A DNA stretch of 6,431 bases from Armatimonadota bacterium (lineage in GTDB: Bacteria; Armatimonadota; Fimbriimonadia; Fimbriimonadales; Fimbriimonadaceae), in the NCBI GenBank assembly GCA_003516955.1, contig DPBN01000068.1, positions 1 to 6,431 of the forward strand, read 5' to 3'. Both the position numbers and the translations under genes were made by a program. The notes under the pieces were generated by a model. That model was not told where the DNA came from. It did not search any database and worked only from the letters and a program-made list of their open reading frames with translations. Below are positions 1 through 5,968 of the stretch, in pieces. Positions within the stretch are counted from its first letter, which is position 1. The number at the start of each line of letters is the position of its first letter.

Positions 1-2166
1 TCCCCAAGCCAGATTGCGGAACTGCCGCCCTCAGCCGACCTTTTGGTGTCCGCCGCGCCGGAGCCGAAGGGGTGGGAGTGGCTGGCGCCTCTGGAGCGCC
101 GCCAAGGCACCTACCTAGTGGAGCTCTCCTCCGCCGGTCCGGCGGCCTTCGGTTGCACCGTCGAACCCCAGAGCTTCCGCATCGACGCTCCGAAGGGCTC
201 CGTCGCCTTGGATTGCCGCCTGCCTGGCACGAAGCGGGTGCTCGCCGTTCTCGCCGACAAACGCGACGGGGCCATTCTGTGGCACCGGATGCTCGAGGCC
301 GACCCAGACGGGCTCGTCAACGTAGCCACCGATACCCGCGGGTCTGTGGATTCGGTGCTGCTCCTCTATCCAATCGGCGAGACCAGAGCGACTCCGGACT
401 TCTGGGAGGGCTTCGATGCCCACCGCGACGCCGTCCTCGCCACACTGCGTCGATCGCCCCTCGGCGCCCGTTGCCGCGGGCTGGTCAACCCGCTCGGAAG
501 GAACCCGTCCTACCCCTCCGAACAGACGAGCTTCGTGCCCTTCAGCCCTCTCTTCCGCATGGAGCTGGAGCGGCACCTGAGGGACGCGTATCGGAACTTC
601 ACCACGGCGCAGCGCGCCTGGGGGCTCGGCGCCTCGGAGCTCGAGGACTTCGGCGACCTCGCGCGCCTCGTGCCGCTCTGGTCCGGCAAGCGCGGCGTCC
701 AGGTCCTCTGGGATCCCGAGCGGGGCAAGTTCTGGCCGTGCTCCACGGGCCAGTCGAGGGCGTGGGCCGACATCAGAGCCGTGATGCGCCAAGCGGCCGT
801 TCGGCGCGCGGCATCCCTCATCGCGGCCATCAAGGCGCTTTGCGACGTGCCGGTGCTGCAGGAGCAAGTCGACGGAAGCGACCTGTTCACCGGAGATCTT
901 CCTGGATTGGACGGCCTGTGTCTTCAGGCGTCGGGCGCCACCGTCGGCCAGTTCGCGCGCTCGGTAGCGGCCGGAGTTTCGGCCGGGCTGCTTTGGAAGA
1001 CGAAGGCCTGGCTCGTGGTCGGTCGACTCCTGCTGCAGGCCGACGATGGGCTGGACGTTCCGTCTCTCGTCCAAGAGCTGGAAGCCATGGGCGTCCGAGG
1101 GGCGTTCGTTCCTTGGGGACCCCAGGCCAAGGCGCTGGCCGCCCGTCCGGCTGGGTTCAACAGCGCTTCCGCGTCCTTCTCCCCCAAGGTGCTTCCCTTC
1201 CCCGTCGCCGCGTTCGACCCAGCCCAGGTGCAGGGCCTTCCCGGAGGCTGGGTCTGGCTGCCGGGGCCGGGCACGGGCCGAAGGCTGGACTTGGGCGAGG
1301 ACTACCGCGGCTACGTCTACGACGACGGCACGCCGATGACGGTCCTATGGAAGGCCGTTGGCTCGGAGCGCGTGCGTCTGCGCCACACGGCCGCCAAGGA
1401 ACTGGCCTTTGAGACCCTCGACGGCTCCGACCCCCGGCCAAAGTTCTTCAAGGGAGGCGTCGAAGTGGTCCTCGGTGAGTTGCCGCTCATCGTTCGCGGG
1501 AGTCCCGAACCGCCTATCCCCGAGCCAGCGATCGAGGCGACCGTGGCCCGCTTCGACCAGCTGGCGAAGCTCGGCGAGCAGATGAAGCGCGTGGCGCCGA
1601 GCGAAACCTTCGCCTTCCGTCAGGCCTTGGCATCCTTGGATCGCAGTCCCTCTGCCGCGTACGAGGAGATGCGGTTGCGTTTCTGGCGCCTCAACCTCCT
1701 CTTGGCCGCCTTCTCTTGGGTAGAGGCGGAGGGCGCGAAGTCGCTCGCTGTCGGTGAGGTCGCCCAGTCGCCGGGCGCCAGCGGAGGCTCGGTGGTGCGG
1801 CTGGTGGTTCCCTCGGCGCTCAACAAGGACCCCATCGTGGCCACCCTCACGCTGCCCGTCCGCACCGAGGTGGACCAAGAGCTCTGGATCGCCGCGCGTC
1901 TTCCGGGGGATCAGTCTCGCTTCGTGACGCTCGTTCTGCAAGGTCAGCGGATGCAGCTTCAGCCCACGCCGGTCTCGCCCTATGGCGATGGGTTCGCGTG
2001 GTACCGGGCTGGTCTGACCAAGCTGAAGACGGGCATGGTCGACCTGCGCGTCGAGGTCGAGCCGGCGGATGGGCTGGATCTGGCGTTCGACGCCGTTCTG
2101 CTGGCACCCGTGGGCGTGCGGCCGAACGGCCCGTGGATGCCGCTCACGCCGACGCCGTCACGATAG
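1..2166 (+). CDS. Large glycoside-hydrolase-like protein (GH-A/GH42-like barrel plus beta-sandwich domains), 5' end cut by window
   Basis: The frame is open from base 1 to a TAG at 2164-2166. The first start-like codon (TTG at 43) has no Shine-Dalgarno sequence and the 14 codons before it are also open, so the true start, and any signal peptide, lie outside the window. About 721 residues are visible. Roughly bases 540-860 read like the helix-rich part of a GH42-type TIM barrel: FRMELERHLRDAY, then an AWGLG motif and a DFGDLARLVPLW stretch, resembling the 'aWG...F' region of beta-galactosidases, followed by a long helix. Around 990-1040 a barrel-end strand (KAWLVVGRLL) lacks the glutamate I would expect for a nucleophile. 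Bases 1390-1500 (DGSDPRPKFFKGGVEVVLGELPLIV) look like the small beta-sandwich that follows such barrels. Bases 1740-2120 look like a jelly-roll carbohydrate-binding domain. This suggests an exported glycan-acting or glycan-binding protein. The fold is inferred from motif resemblance only and the substrate is unknown. Its end overlaps the convergent dipeptidase gene by 9 bp. Confidence 0.6.
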   Translation, partial: SPSQIAELPPSADLLVSAAPEPKGWEWLAPLERRQGTYLVELSSAGPAAFGCTVEPQSFRIDAPKGSVALDCRLPGTKRVLAVLADKRDGAILWHRMLEADPDGLVNVATDTRGSVDSVLLLYPIGETRATPDFWEGFDAHRDAVLATLRRSPLGARCRGLVNPLGRNPSYPSEQTSFVPFSPLFRMELERHLRDAYRNFTTAQRAWGLGASELEDFGDLARLVPLWSGKRGVQVLWDPERGKFWPCSTGQSRAWADIRAVMRQAAVRRAASLIAAIKALCDVPVLQEQVDGSDLFTGDLPGLDGLCLQASGATVGQFARSVAAGVSAGLLWKTKAWLVVGRLLLQADDGLDVPSLVQELEAMGVRGAFVPWGPQAKALAARPAGFNSASASFSPKVLPFPVAAFDPAQVQGLPGGWVWLPGPGTGRRLDLGEDYRGYVYDDGTPMTVLWKAVGSERVRLRHTAAKELAFETLDGSDPRPKFFKGGVEVVLGELPLIVRGSPEPPIPEPAIEATVARFDQLAKLGEQMKRVAPSETFAFRQALASLDRSPSAAYEEMRLRFWRLNLLLAAFSWVEAEGAKSLAVGEVAQSPGASGGSVVRLVVPSALNKDPIVATLTLPVRTEVDQELWIAARLPGDQSRFVTLVLQGQRMQLQPTPVSPYGDGFAWYRAGLTKLKTGMVDLRVEVEPADGLDLAFDAVLLAPVGVRPNGPWMPLTPTPSR

Positions 2167-2907
2167 GAAAGGGTTGCCCCGGTCTTTGGCCGCCTCCAGC
2201 CAGAGCCGCTCCTGTTCCTCGTAGAGCTCTGGCTGCAGGCGGATCAAGCCGTAGAAGCACACGGGCCGATTCATCCGAACCGCCCATCCGGCGTCGCCGT
2301 AGCTGTAGTGCCACCACTCGTCTCTGCAGTTCGAGAAGCCGACCCCCAGCATGGTGCTCACCAGCAGGTCGCGGTTGCGCTGCGCCTCGGGGGACAGGCC
2401 CAGCGTGTAGGTCGACGCCGCGCGGAAGTGGGGATACGGGGAGCAGACGTCGACCGGTTCTCCGTCGGGACCCAGGAGGTTCACGTCGATCGCCGCGCCC
2501 GTCGAGTGCCCGGGGGGAGCCTTCTGGTCGGTGGGCGCGACGTAGCGGCACACCGTTCGGCGGAGCGCGGCGTGGTCCCGGTGTGGGAACGCCTCCCGGG
2601 CGCAGCGGAGAAGCCAGTCATAGATCCTCTGCTGGCGCTCGATCGGTCTCCAAGCCTCGATCACGGCCAAGGAATAGCCGTCGGGGAGGCTATCTGCAGC
2701 CTCGGCGGCCATCTCGGCGACCGTCTTCCTGAGATAGGGGATGACCTGAGGCCGCAGGACCTTGAGGCGCGGGGACAGTCCGCGCAAATCCACAAGCGGC
2801 TCGTGGCACTCGGCTTCGGGAATGCGGTTGAGGGCGCGGATCGGCTCCGGTCTTCCCTTGGACCGATCCCAGGGGGCTTGCCTCGACATCTCCGAGGATT
2901 TTGGCAC
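2158..2907 (-). CDS. ddpX: D-alanyl-D-alanine dipeptidase, VanX/DdpX type (peptidase family M15D)
   Basis: This is a zinc enzyme predicted to hydrolyse free D-Ala-D-Ala to D-alanine. In the 249-residue protein the family signature is complete. GHSTGAAID supplies zinc ligands H134 and D141, seven residues apart as in VanX H116/D123. DEWWH supplies catalytic E197 and zinc ligand H200, spaced as E181/H184. EAWRP supplies the conserved arginine R87. It is about 45 residues longer than VanX (about 200), mostly in a 30-residue basic, probably disordered N-terminus. The start is uncertain: GTG at 2907 has no clear ribosome-binding site, and the in-frame ATG at 2889 has GGAG directly against it, which is too close. 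No signal peptide is obvious, so a cytoplasmic location is likely. No vanH, vanA or vanRS homologue is next to it, so reuse of D-Ala from wall peptides is likelier than glycopeptide resistance. It follows tRNA-Phe by 53 nt on the same strand and converges on the upstream + strand gene. Confidence 0.9.
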   Translation of the reverse strand: MPKSSEMSRQAPWDRSKGRPEPIRALNRIPEAECHEPLVDLRGLSPRLKVLRPQVIPYLRKTVAEMAAEAADSLPDGYSLAVIEAWRPIERQQRIYDWLLRCAREAFPHRDHAALRRTVCRYVAPTDQKAPPGHSTGAAIDVNLLGPDGEPVDVCSPYPHFRAASTYTLGLSPEAQRNRDLLVSTMLGVGFSNCRDEWWHYSYGDAGWAVRMNRPVCFYGLIRLQPELYEEQERLWLEAAKDRGNPFLS

Positions 2908-2960
2908 CCATCGGGCGCCGGATGCCCGACGATGGACCCTCGGACGTCGGAGGGAAAAGG
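2908..2960 (-). other. Spacer between tRNA-Phe and the dipeptidase gene, with two small inverted repeats
   Basis: These 53 bp contain a perfect 6-bp inverted repeat (TCGGGC at 2911-2916 and GCCCGA at 2924-2929, 7-nt loop). A 5-bp repeat also occurs (CCCTC/GAGGG, about 2938-2955, 8-nt loop). Neither is followed by a T-run on the - strand, so I do not call an intrinsic terminator for the tRNA transcript. I see no convincing promoter for the dipeptidase gene, so it may be read through from the tRNA promoter. Confidence 0.35.
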
Positions 2961-3036
2961 TGGTGCCGCAGGCCGGAATCGAACCGGCGACCCAAGGATT
3001 TTCAGTCCTTTGCTCTACCAGCTGAGCTACCGCGGC
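2961..3036 (-). tRNA. tRNA-Phe (anticodon GAA)
   Basis: A complete 76-nt cloverleaf read on the - strand. The acceptor arms GCCGCGG and CTGCGGC pair over seven positions with one G-U. The D-arm carries AGCTCAGCTGGTAGAGC. The anticodon stem AAGGA/TCCTT encloses loop CTGAAAA with anticodon GAA (complement of 3001-3003). The T-arm is GCCGG-TTCGATT-CCGGC. The discriminator is A, as expected for Phe, and the 3' CCA is encoded in the DNA (2961-2963). It lies 5 nt downstream of tRNA-Asp and is surely on the same precursor. Confidence 0.98.
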
Positions 3037-3041
3037 ATTTT

Positions 3042-3118
<77 letters not shown>

Positions 3119-3130
3119 TCGCGAGAGAGG

Positions 3131-3159
3131 ATTATGGCACGCTCCTCCGGCGAATGCAA
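3131..3159 (-). promoter_or_regulatory. Probable sigma70-type promoter of the tRNA-Asp/tRNA-Phe unit
   Basis: On the - strand, TTGCAT (3159-3154) and CATAAT (3136-3131) are separated by exactly 17 bp. The -10 box matches the consensus at 5 of 6 positions and the -35 at 3 of 6. The -10 ends 12 nt before the 5' end of tRNA-Asp, so transcription would start a few bases before the mature tRNA, which is typical for tRNA genes. The -35 box begins 2 bp beyond the stop codon of the receiver gene. Confidence 0.6.
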
Positions 3160-3161
3160 CC

Positions 3162-3617
3162 CTAGACGACCACTCCCGCGCCATTCGTCGCGGTTTGGTT
3201 CAGGAGGAGCCAGTAGAGGCCGATCTGCAGGATCGTCTCCGAGAACTCCTGGGCGTCCACCGGTTTGCGCACGAAGCTGTTGGCCCCGTGCTCGAAGCAG
3301 AGGGCGGCCAGCTCAGGGTCGTCCGAGCTCGTGAGCACGACGACCGGAAGAAGCTTCGTCTCAGGGTTCGCCCGGATCTCCCTCAGAACCTCGATGCCGG
3401 TCATCCCGGGCAGCTTCAGGTCCAAGAGAACGACGGCCGGCATGCTCGCCCGCTCGCGGTCGGCGTGCCTGCCGCGGCCGAAGAGGTAGTCCAGCGCCTC
3501 CTCTCCGTCGCAAGCCACCACCACCTCGTTCATGATGTTGTTCTTGCGCAGGGCCCGCAACGTCAGACGCCCGTCGTCCGCGTTGTCCTCAACGAGGAGA
3601 ACCACCTTGGAATCCAT
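3162..3617 (-). CDS. Stand-alone response regulator, Rcp1/CheY-like receiver domain
   Basis: A 151-residue single-domain receiver with no output domain. The phosphorylation pocket is intact: acidic pair E10-D11 (LLVEDN), phospho-acceptor D66 (LLDLKLPG), conserved T96 (VVLTSS) and K118 (RKPVD). The insertion around LDYLFGRG and the ending IGLYWLLLN are hallmarks of the Rcp1-like receivers that usually serve phytochrome-type or hybrid histidine kinases. Such proteins signal by protein contact rather than by binding DNA. The ATG at 3617 is chosen because GGAG lies 6 nt upstream. A longer reading from TTG at 3662 or ATG at 3656 adds up to 15 non-conserved residues with no ribosome-binding site. 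No kinase is in the window, so the partner is unknown. It follows metX by 61 bp and could share that transcript. A link to the pilus motors further upstream is only a guess from position. Confidence 0.92.
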   Translation of the reverse strand: MDSKVVLLVEDNADDGRLTLRALRKNNIMNEVVVACDGEEALDYLFGRGRHADRERASMPAVVLLDLKLPGMTGIEVLREIRANPETKLLPVVVLTSSDDPELAALCFEHGANSFVRKPVDAQEFSETILQIGLYWLLLNQTATNGAGVVV

Positions 3618-3620
3618 CCG

Positions 3621-3627
3621 CCTCTCC
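3621..3627 (-). promoter_or_regulatory. Ribosome-binding site of the receiver gene (fixes the start)
   Basis: GGAGAGG on the - strand ends 3 nt before the ATG at 3617, and its GGAG core is 6 nt away. The alternative upstream starts have nothing comparable, so this site decides the 151-residue form. Confidence 0.7.
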
Positions 3628-3644
3628 GTGCAACCGATGCCACC

Positions 3645-3650
3645 ATTATG
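3645..3650 (-). promoter_or_regulatory. Possible -10 element upstream of the receiver gene
   Basis: CATAAT on the - strand lies 27 nt before the receiver's ATG, within the 61-bp gap after metX, and is the same hexamer as the tRNA promoter's -10. I find no good -35 about 17 bp upstream. A separate promoter for the receiver is therefore possible but weakly supported. Confidence 0.25.
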
Positions 3651-3678
3651 CGCCATGGCCAAGCCGGGCGACGTTGCG

Positions 3679-4779
3679 CTACCGCCGATTCTCGCGCAAG
3701 AACCGATCCACCAGAAGCCCCTGGCGCTCGCCGTCGAGCAGGAAGCTGTCGTGCCCGTACGGCAGGTCGATCACCCTGTGCTGGGCCTCCAAGCCGGCGG
3801 CCCACGCCATCTCCGCCAAAGCCTGGCTCTGCCAGCTCGGATAGATCCAGTCGCTGGTGAAGCTGACGAACAGGTACCGGCTTGTGCTGGCCGACAGGTC
3901 TCGCAGCTGGAAGTAGTCGATGGCCCGGGTGAGGATGAGCAGGGAGTTCGCGTCGAACCGTCTGGTGAACTTCTCGCCTTGGTGCTTGAGGTAGCTCTCC
4001 ACCTCGAACTCCACGCCGAGCGTGAACTCGAATCGGTCCTTGCTCTGGAGGCGGCGCGAGAACTTGCGCTCGAAGCTCTCGGGACTCAGGTAGGTCAGGT
4101 GTCCCAACATCCTGGCAACGGCGAGACCGTCGCTCGGCTGGTCGTCGGGCGGATAGTCGCCGCCCCGCCACTTCGGATCGCGCTGGATGGCCTGCCGCGC
4201 CACCTCGTTGAACGCAATCTGCATGGGCGTATGCGCCGCGCAGCTGGCCGCCACGAAGGCGCGGTCCACCAGCCCAGGGAACCGCACCGTCCATTCCAGA
4301 GCCTGCATGCCGCCCATGCTTCCGCCGGCCACGGCGAGAAGCCGCCGGATTCCGATCTTCTCCAGAGCCCGCTTGTGCGCCTCCACCACGTCGCCGAGGG
4401 TCAGGATCGGGAACCGCGATCCCCAGGGCCTGCCGTCCTCGGCCGGGCTGGATGGTCCCGTGGATCCCTGGCAACCGCCAAGAGCGTTCATGCAGACGAC
4501 GAAGTACCGCTCCGTGTCGATCGCCTTCCCCGGCCCGACCAGGGCGCTCCACCAGCCGACGGCGTGCGAGTCTCCGGACAGGGCGTGGCAGATCAGGACA
4601 GCGTTTTCGCCCTCGCCCTCGAGCCTGCCCCAAGTCTCGTAGGCGATCGTGACGTCGGGCAGATACCCGCCGCTCTCGGTGCGGAACGGTCCGATGCGAA
4701 CGAAGCGCCGGCCCTCCTGGGTCGGCGCCGTCCTCTCGTTCTCCTCGAAGAGCTCCTTCGGAATCGACGGGTCGGACAC
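3679..4779 (-). CDS. metX: Homoserine O-acyltransferase (probably O-acetyltransferase), MetX
   Basis: An alpha/beta-hydrolase-fold enzyme that transfers an acyl group, usually acetyl from acetyl-CoA, to the hydroxyl of L-homoserine. This is the first committed step of methionine synthesis in the cytoplasm. The 366 residues match the usual family length. The catalytic triad is visible: nucleophile S154 in the elbow GGSMGG, D310 in SDWIYP and H343 in GHDSFL. Other family marks are the N-terminal YETWG (47-51), the HALSGDSH loop (65-72) and GCQGSTGPSS (102-111). Some MetX relatives use succinyl-CoA or acylate serine, and I cannot decide the donor or acceptor from reading alone. The start is GTG at 4779, with only a weak GAGAG well upstream overlapping the end of the pilT-like gene. 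It fits the N-terminal length of the family and I see no better start. The gene begins 10 bp after the pilT-like stop codon, so cotranscription is likely. No other methionine gene is in the window. Confidence 0.93.
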   Translation of the reverse strand: MSDPSIPKELFEENERTAPTQEGRRFVRIGPFRTESGGYLPDVTIAYETWGRLEGEGENAVLICHALSGDSHAVGWWSALVGPGKAIDTERYFVVCMNALGGCQGSTGPSSPAEDGRPWGSRFPILTLGDVVEAHKRALEKIGIRRLLAVAGGSMGGMQALEWTVRFPGLVDRAFVAASCAAHTPMQIAFNEVARQAIQRDPKWRGGDYPPDDQPSDGLAVARMLGHLTYLSPESFERKFSRRLQSKDRFEFTLGVEFEVESYLKHQGEKFTRRFDANSLLILTRAIDYFQLRDLSASTSRYLFVSFTSDWIYPSWQSQALAEMAWAAGLEAQHRVIDLPYGHDSFLLDGERQGLLVDRFLRENRR

Positions 4780-4789
4780 GGGCAGGATT

Positions 4790-5968
4790 CTACTCTCGCC
4801 GATAGCCCGGCCGATTCGGCTGACCCCGGACCGCCGAGGGCGGCTTGGGCACTCCGTCCCCGGGCTGCTGCCCTGCGCCCGGCGTTGGCACCGCGGCCTT
4901 CACTCCGAGATCGAGCAACCGGTCGAACTCCATCGCGTCCTTCGCTCTGGACCTGGCGTCCTCAACCGTCACGAGGCCGCGCTCCACCAGGCTTGCCAGC
5001 GACTGATCCAGGGTCTGCATCTTCTGCCTCGCACCGGTCTGGATCATGGAGGCGATCTGGTACGTCTTGTTCTCGCGGATCAGGTTGCGGACCGCGCTGG
5101 TCGCCACGAGCGTCTCGAACGCCGCCACGCGGCCCCGACCGTCCTTGCGCTTCACGAGCGTTTGGCTGAGAACGCCGACCAGGTTCACCGACAGCTGCAT
5201 CCGCACCTGCTGCTGCTGGTGCATCGGGAACACGTCCACGACGCGGTCCACCGTCTGCACGGCGTCGACCGTGTGCAGCGTGCCGAACACCAGGTGGCCC
5301 GTTTCCGCGGCCGTGATCGCGAGGTGGATGGTCTCGAGGTCGCGCATCTCGCCGACCAGGATCACGTCCGGGTCCTGGCGCAGCACGTACTTCAGCGCGT
5401 TGGCGAAGCTGTTCGTGTCGACGTCCAGCTCTCGCTGGTTGACCAGCGACATTCGATCCTCGTGGACGAACTCGATCGGGTCTTCCACCGTGACGATGTG
5501 CAGGGCCTGCGTCCGGTTGATGCGGTCGATCATCGCCGCTTGAGTGGTGGACTTGCCGGAGCCTGCCGGGCCGGTCACGAGCACCAGCCCGCGGGGCCTC
5601 GTCACGAAGTCGTAGCAGGCCTCGGGCAGCTGCAACTCCTCCATCGTCTGAATCTCGTACGGGATGACGCGGAACGCGGCTTGCACGACGCTGCGCTGCT
5701 GGTACGCGTTCCCGCGGAAGCGCGAGACTCCTGGAATCTCGTAGGCGAAGTCGAGCTCCAGCTCCTCCTCGAAGCGAGCGATCTGGTCGCGCCGCAGGAG
5801 GTCGAAGAACGCCGCCCGGAACTCTTCGGGATCGAAAGTCGGGACGTCCTCGAGATGAACGAGGTCCCCATCCACCCGAACGTAGACCCGGCCCGTGTCG
5901 GCCTTGAAGTGAAGGTCCGACCCGCGCATCTCCACGCAACGCCGAAGCAGGGTGTCAATGCTTTGCAT
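4790..5968 (-). CDS. pilT: Type IV pilus retraction ATPase, PilT family (second of a tandem pair)
   Basis: A hexameric cytoplasmic motor ATPase expected to depolymerise type IV pili and drive twitching. In 392 residues, the N-terminal PAS-like domain (about 1-100) opens with RGSDLHFK. Then come Walker A GPAGSGKST (133-141), the Asp box VTVEDPIEFVH (159-169), Walker B ILVGEMRD (203-210) and the His box TAAETGHLVFGTLHT (219-233). The PilT hallmark AIRNLIRE is present as AVRNLIRE (292-299), which favours retraction PilT over the extension ATPase PilB. The C-terminal 35 or so residues (from about 358) are rich in Pro, Gly and Gln and look disordered, beyond the usual PilT end. ATG at 5968 is supported by AGGTGG 3 nt upstream. 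It overlaps the preceding pilT-like gene by 14 nt and ends 10 bp before metX. Which of the two copies is the main retraction motor cannot be told. Confidence 0.93.
   Translation of the reverse strand: MQSIDTLLRRCVEMRGSDLHFKADTGRVYVRVDGDLVHLEDVPTFDPEEFRAAFFDLLRRDQIARFEEELELDFAYEIPGVSRFRGNAYQQRSVVQAAFRVIPYEIQTMEELQLPEACYDFVTRPRGLVLVTGPAGSGKSTTQAAMIDRINRTQALHIVTVEDPIEFVHEDRMSLVNQRELDVDTNSFANALKYVLRQDPDVILVGEMRDLETIHLAITAAETGHLVFGTLHTVDAVQTVDRVVDVFPMHQQQQVRMQLSVNLVGVLSQTLVKRKDGRGRVAAFETLVATSAVRNLIRENKTYQIASMIQTGARQKMQTLDQSLASLVERGLVTVEDARSRAKDAMEFDRLLDLGVKAAVPTPGAGQQPGDGVPKPPSAVRGQPNRPGYRRE
5268..5347 (-). repeat. Paralogous DNA repeat, copy in the complete pilT-like gene
   Basis: These 80 bp, covering the end of Walker B and the His box, match 6352-6431 in the neighbouring gene with 11 mismatches by hand count (about 86% identity). 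Most of the differences are synonymous third-position changes. The similarity reflects the conserved motor core and is long enough for occasional recombination. Confidence 0.7.
5955..5968 (-). other. 14-nt overlap of the two pilT-like genes
   Basis: The ATG of the second gene (5968-5966) lies inside the last codons of the first, which stops at TGA 5957-5955 in another frame. Such an overlap normally couples translation of the two genes and helps hold their ratio constant. Confidence 0.85.

Noticed and set aside
72..1412. + strand frame of 446 codons inside the glycoside-hydrolase-like gene
   Set aside because: It is a frame-shifted shadow, extremely rich in Arg, Gly and Ala. The frame ending at 2166 has balanced composition and recognisable domains.
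2911..2929. Possible intrinsic terminator (6-bp stem) after the tRNA genes
   Set aside because: There is no T-run after the stem on the - strand and the stem is short, so termination cannot be supported.
3532..5169. Long + strand open frame (545 codons) antisense to the receiver and metX genes
   Set aside because: It lies opposite genes with intact catalytic motifs, its translation is low in complexity and rich in Arg, Ala, Pro and His, and it shows no recognisable domain. Such long antisense frames are expected in high-GC DNA.
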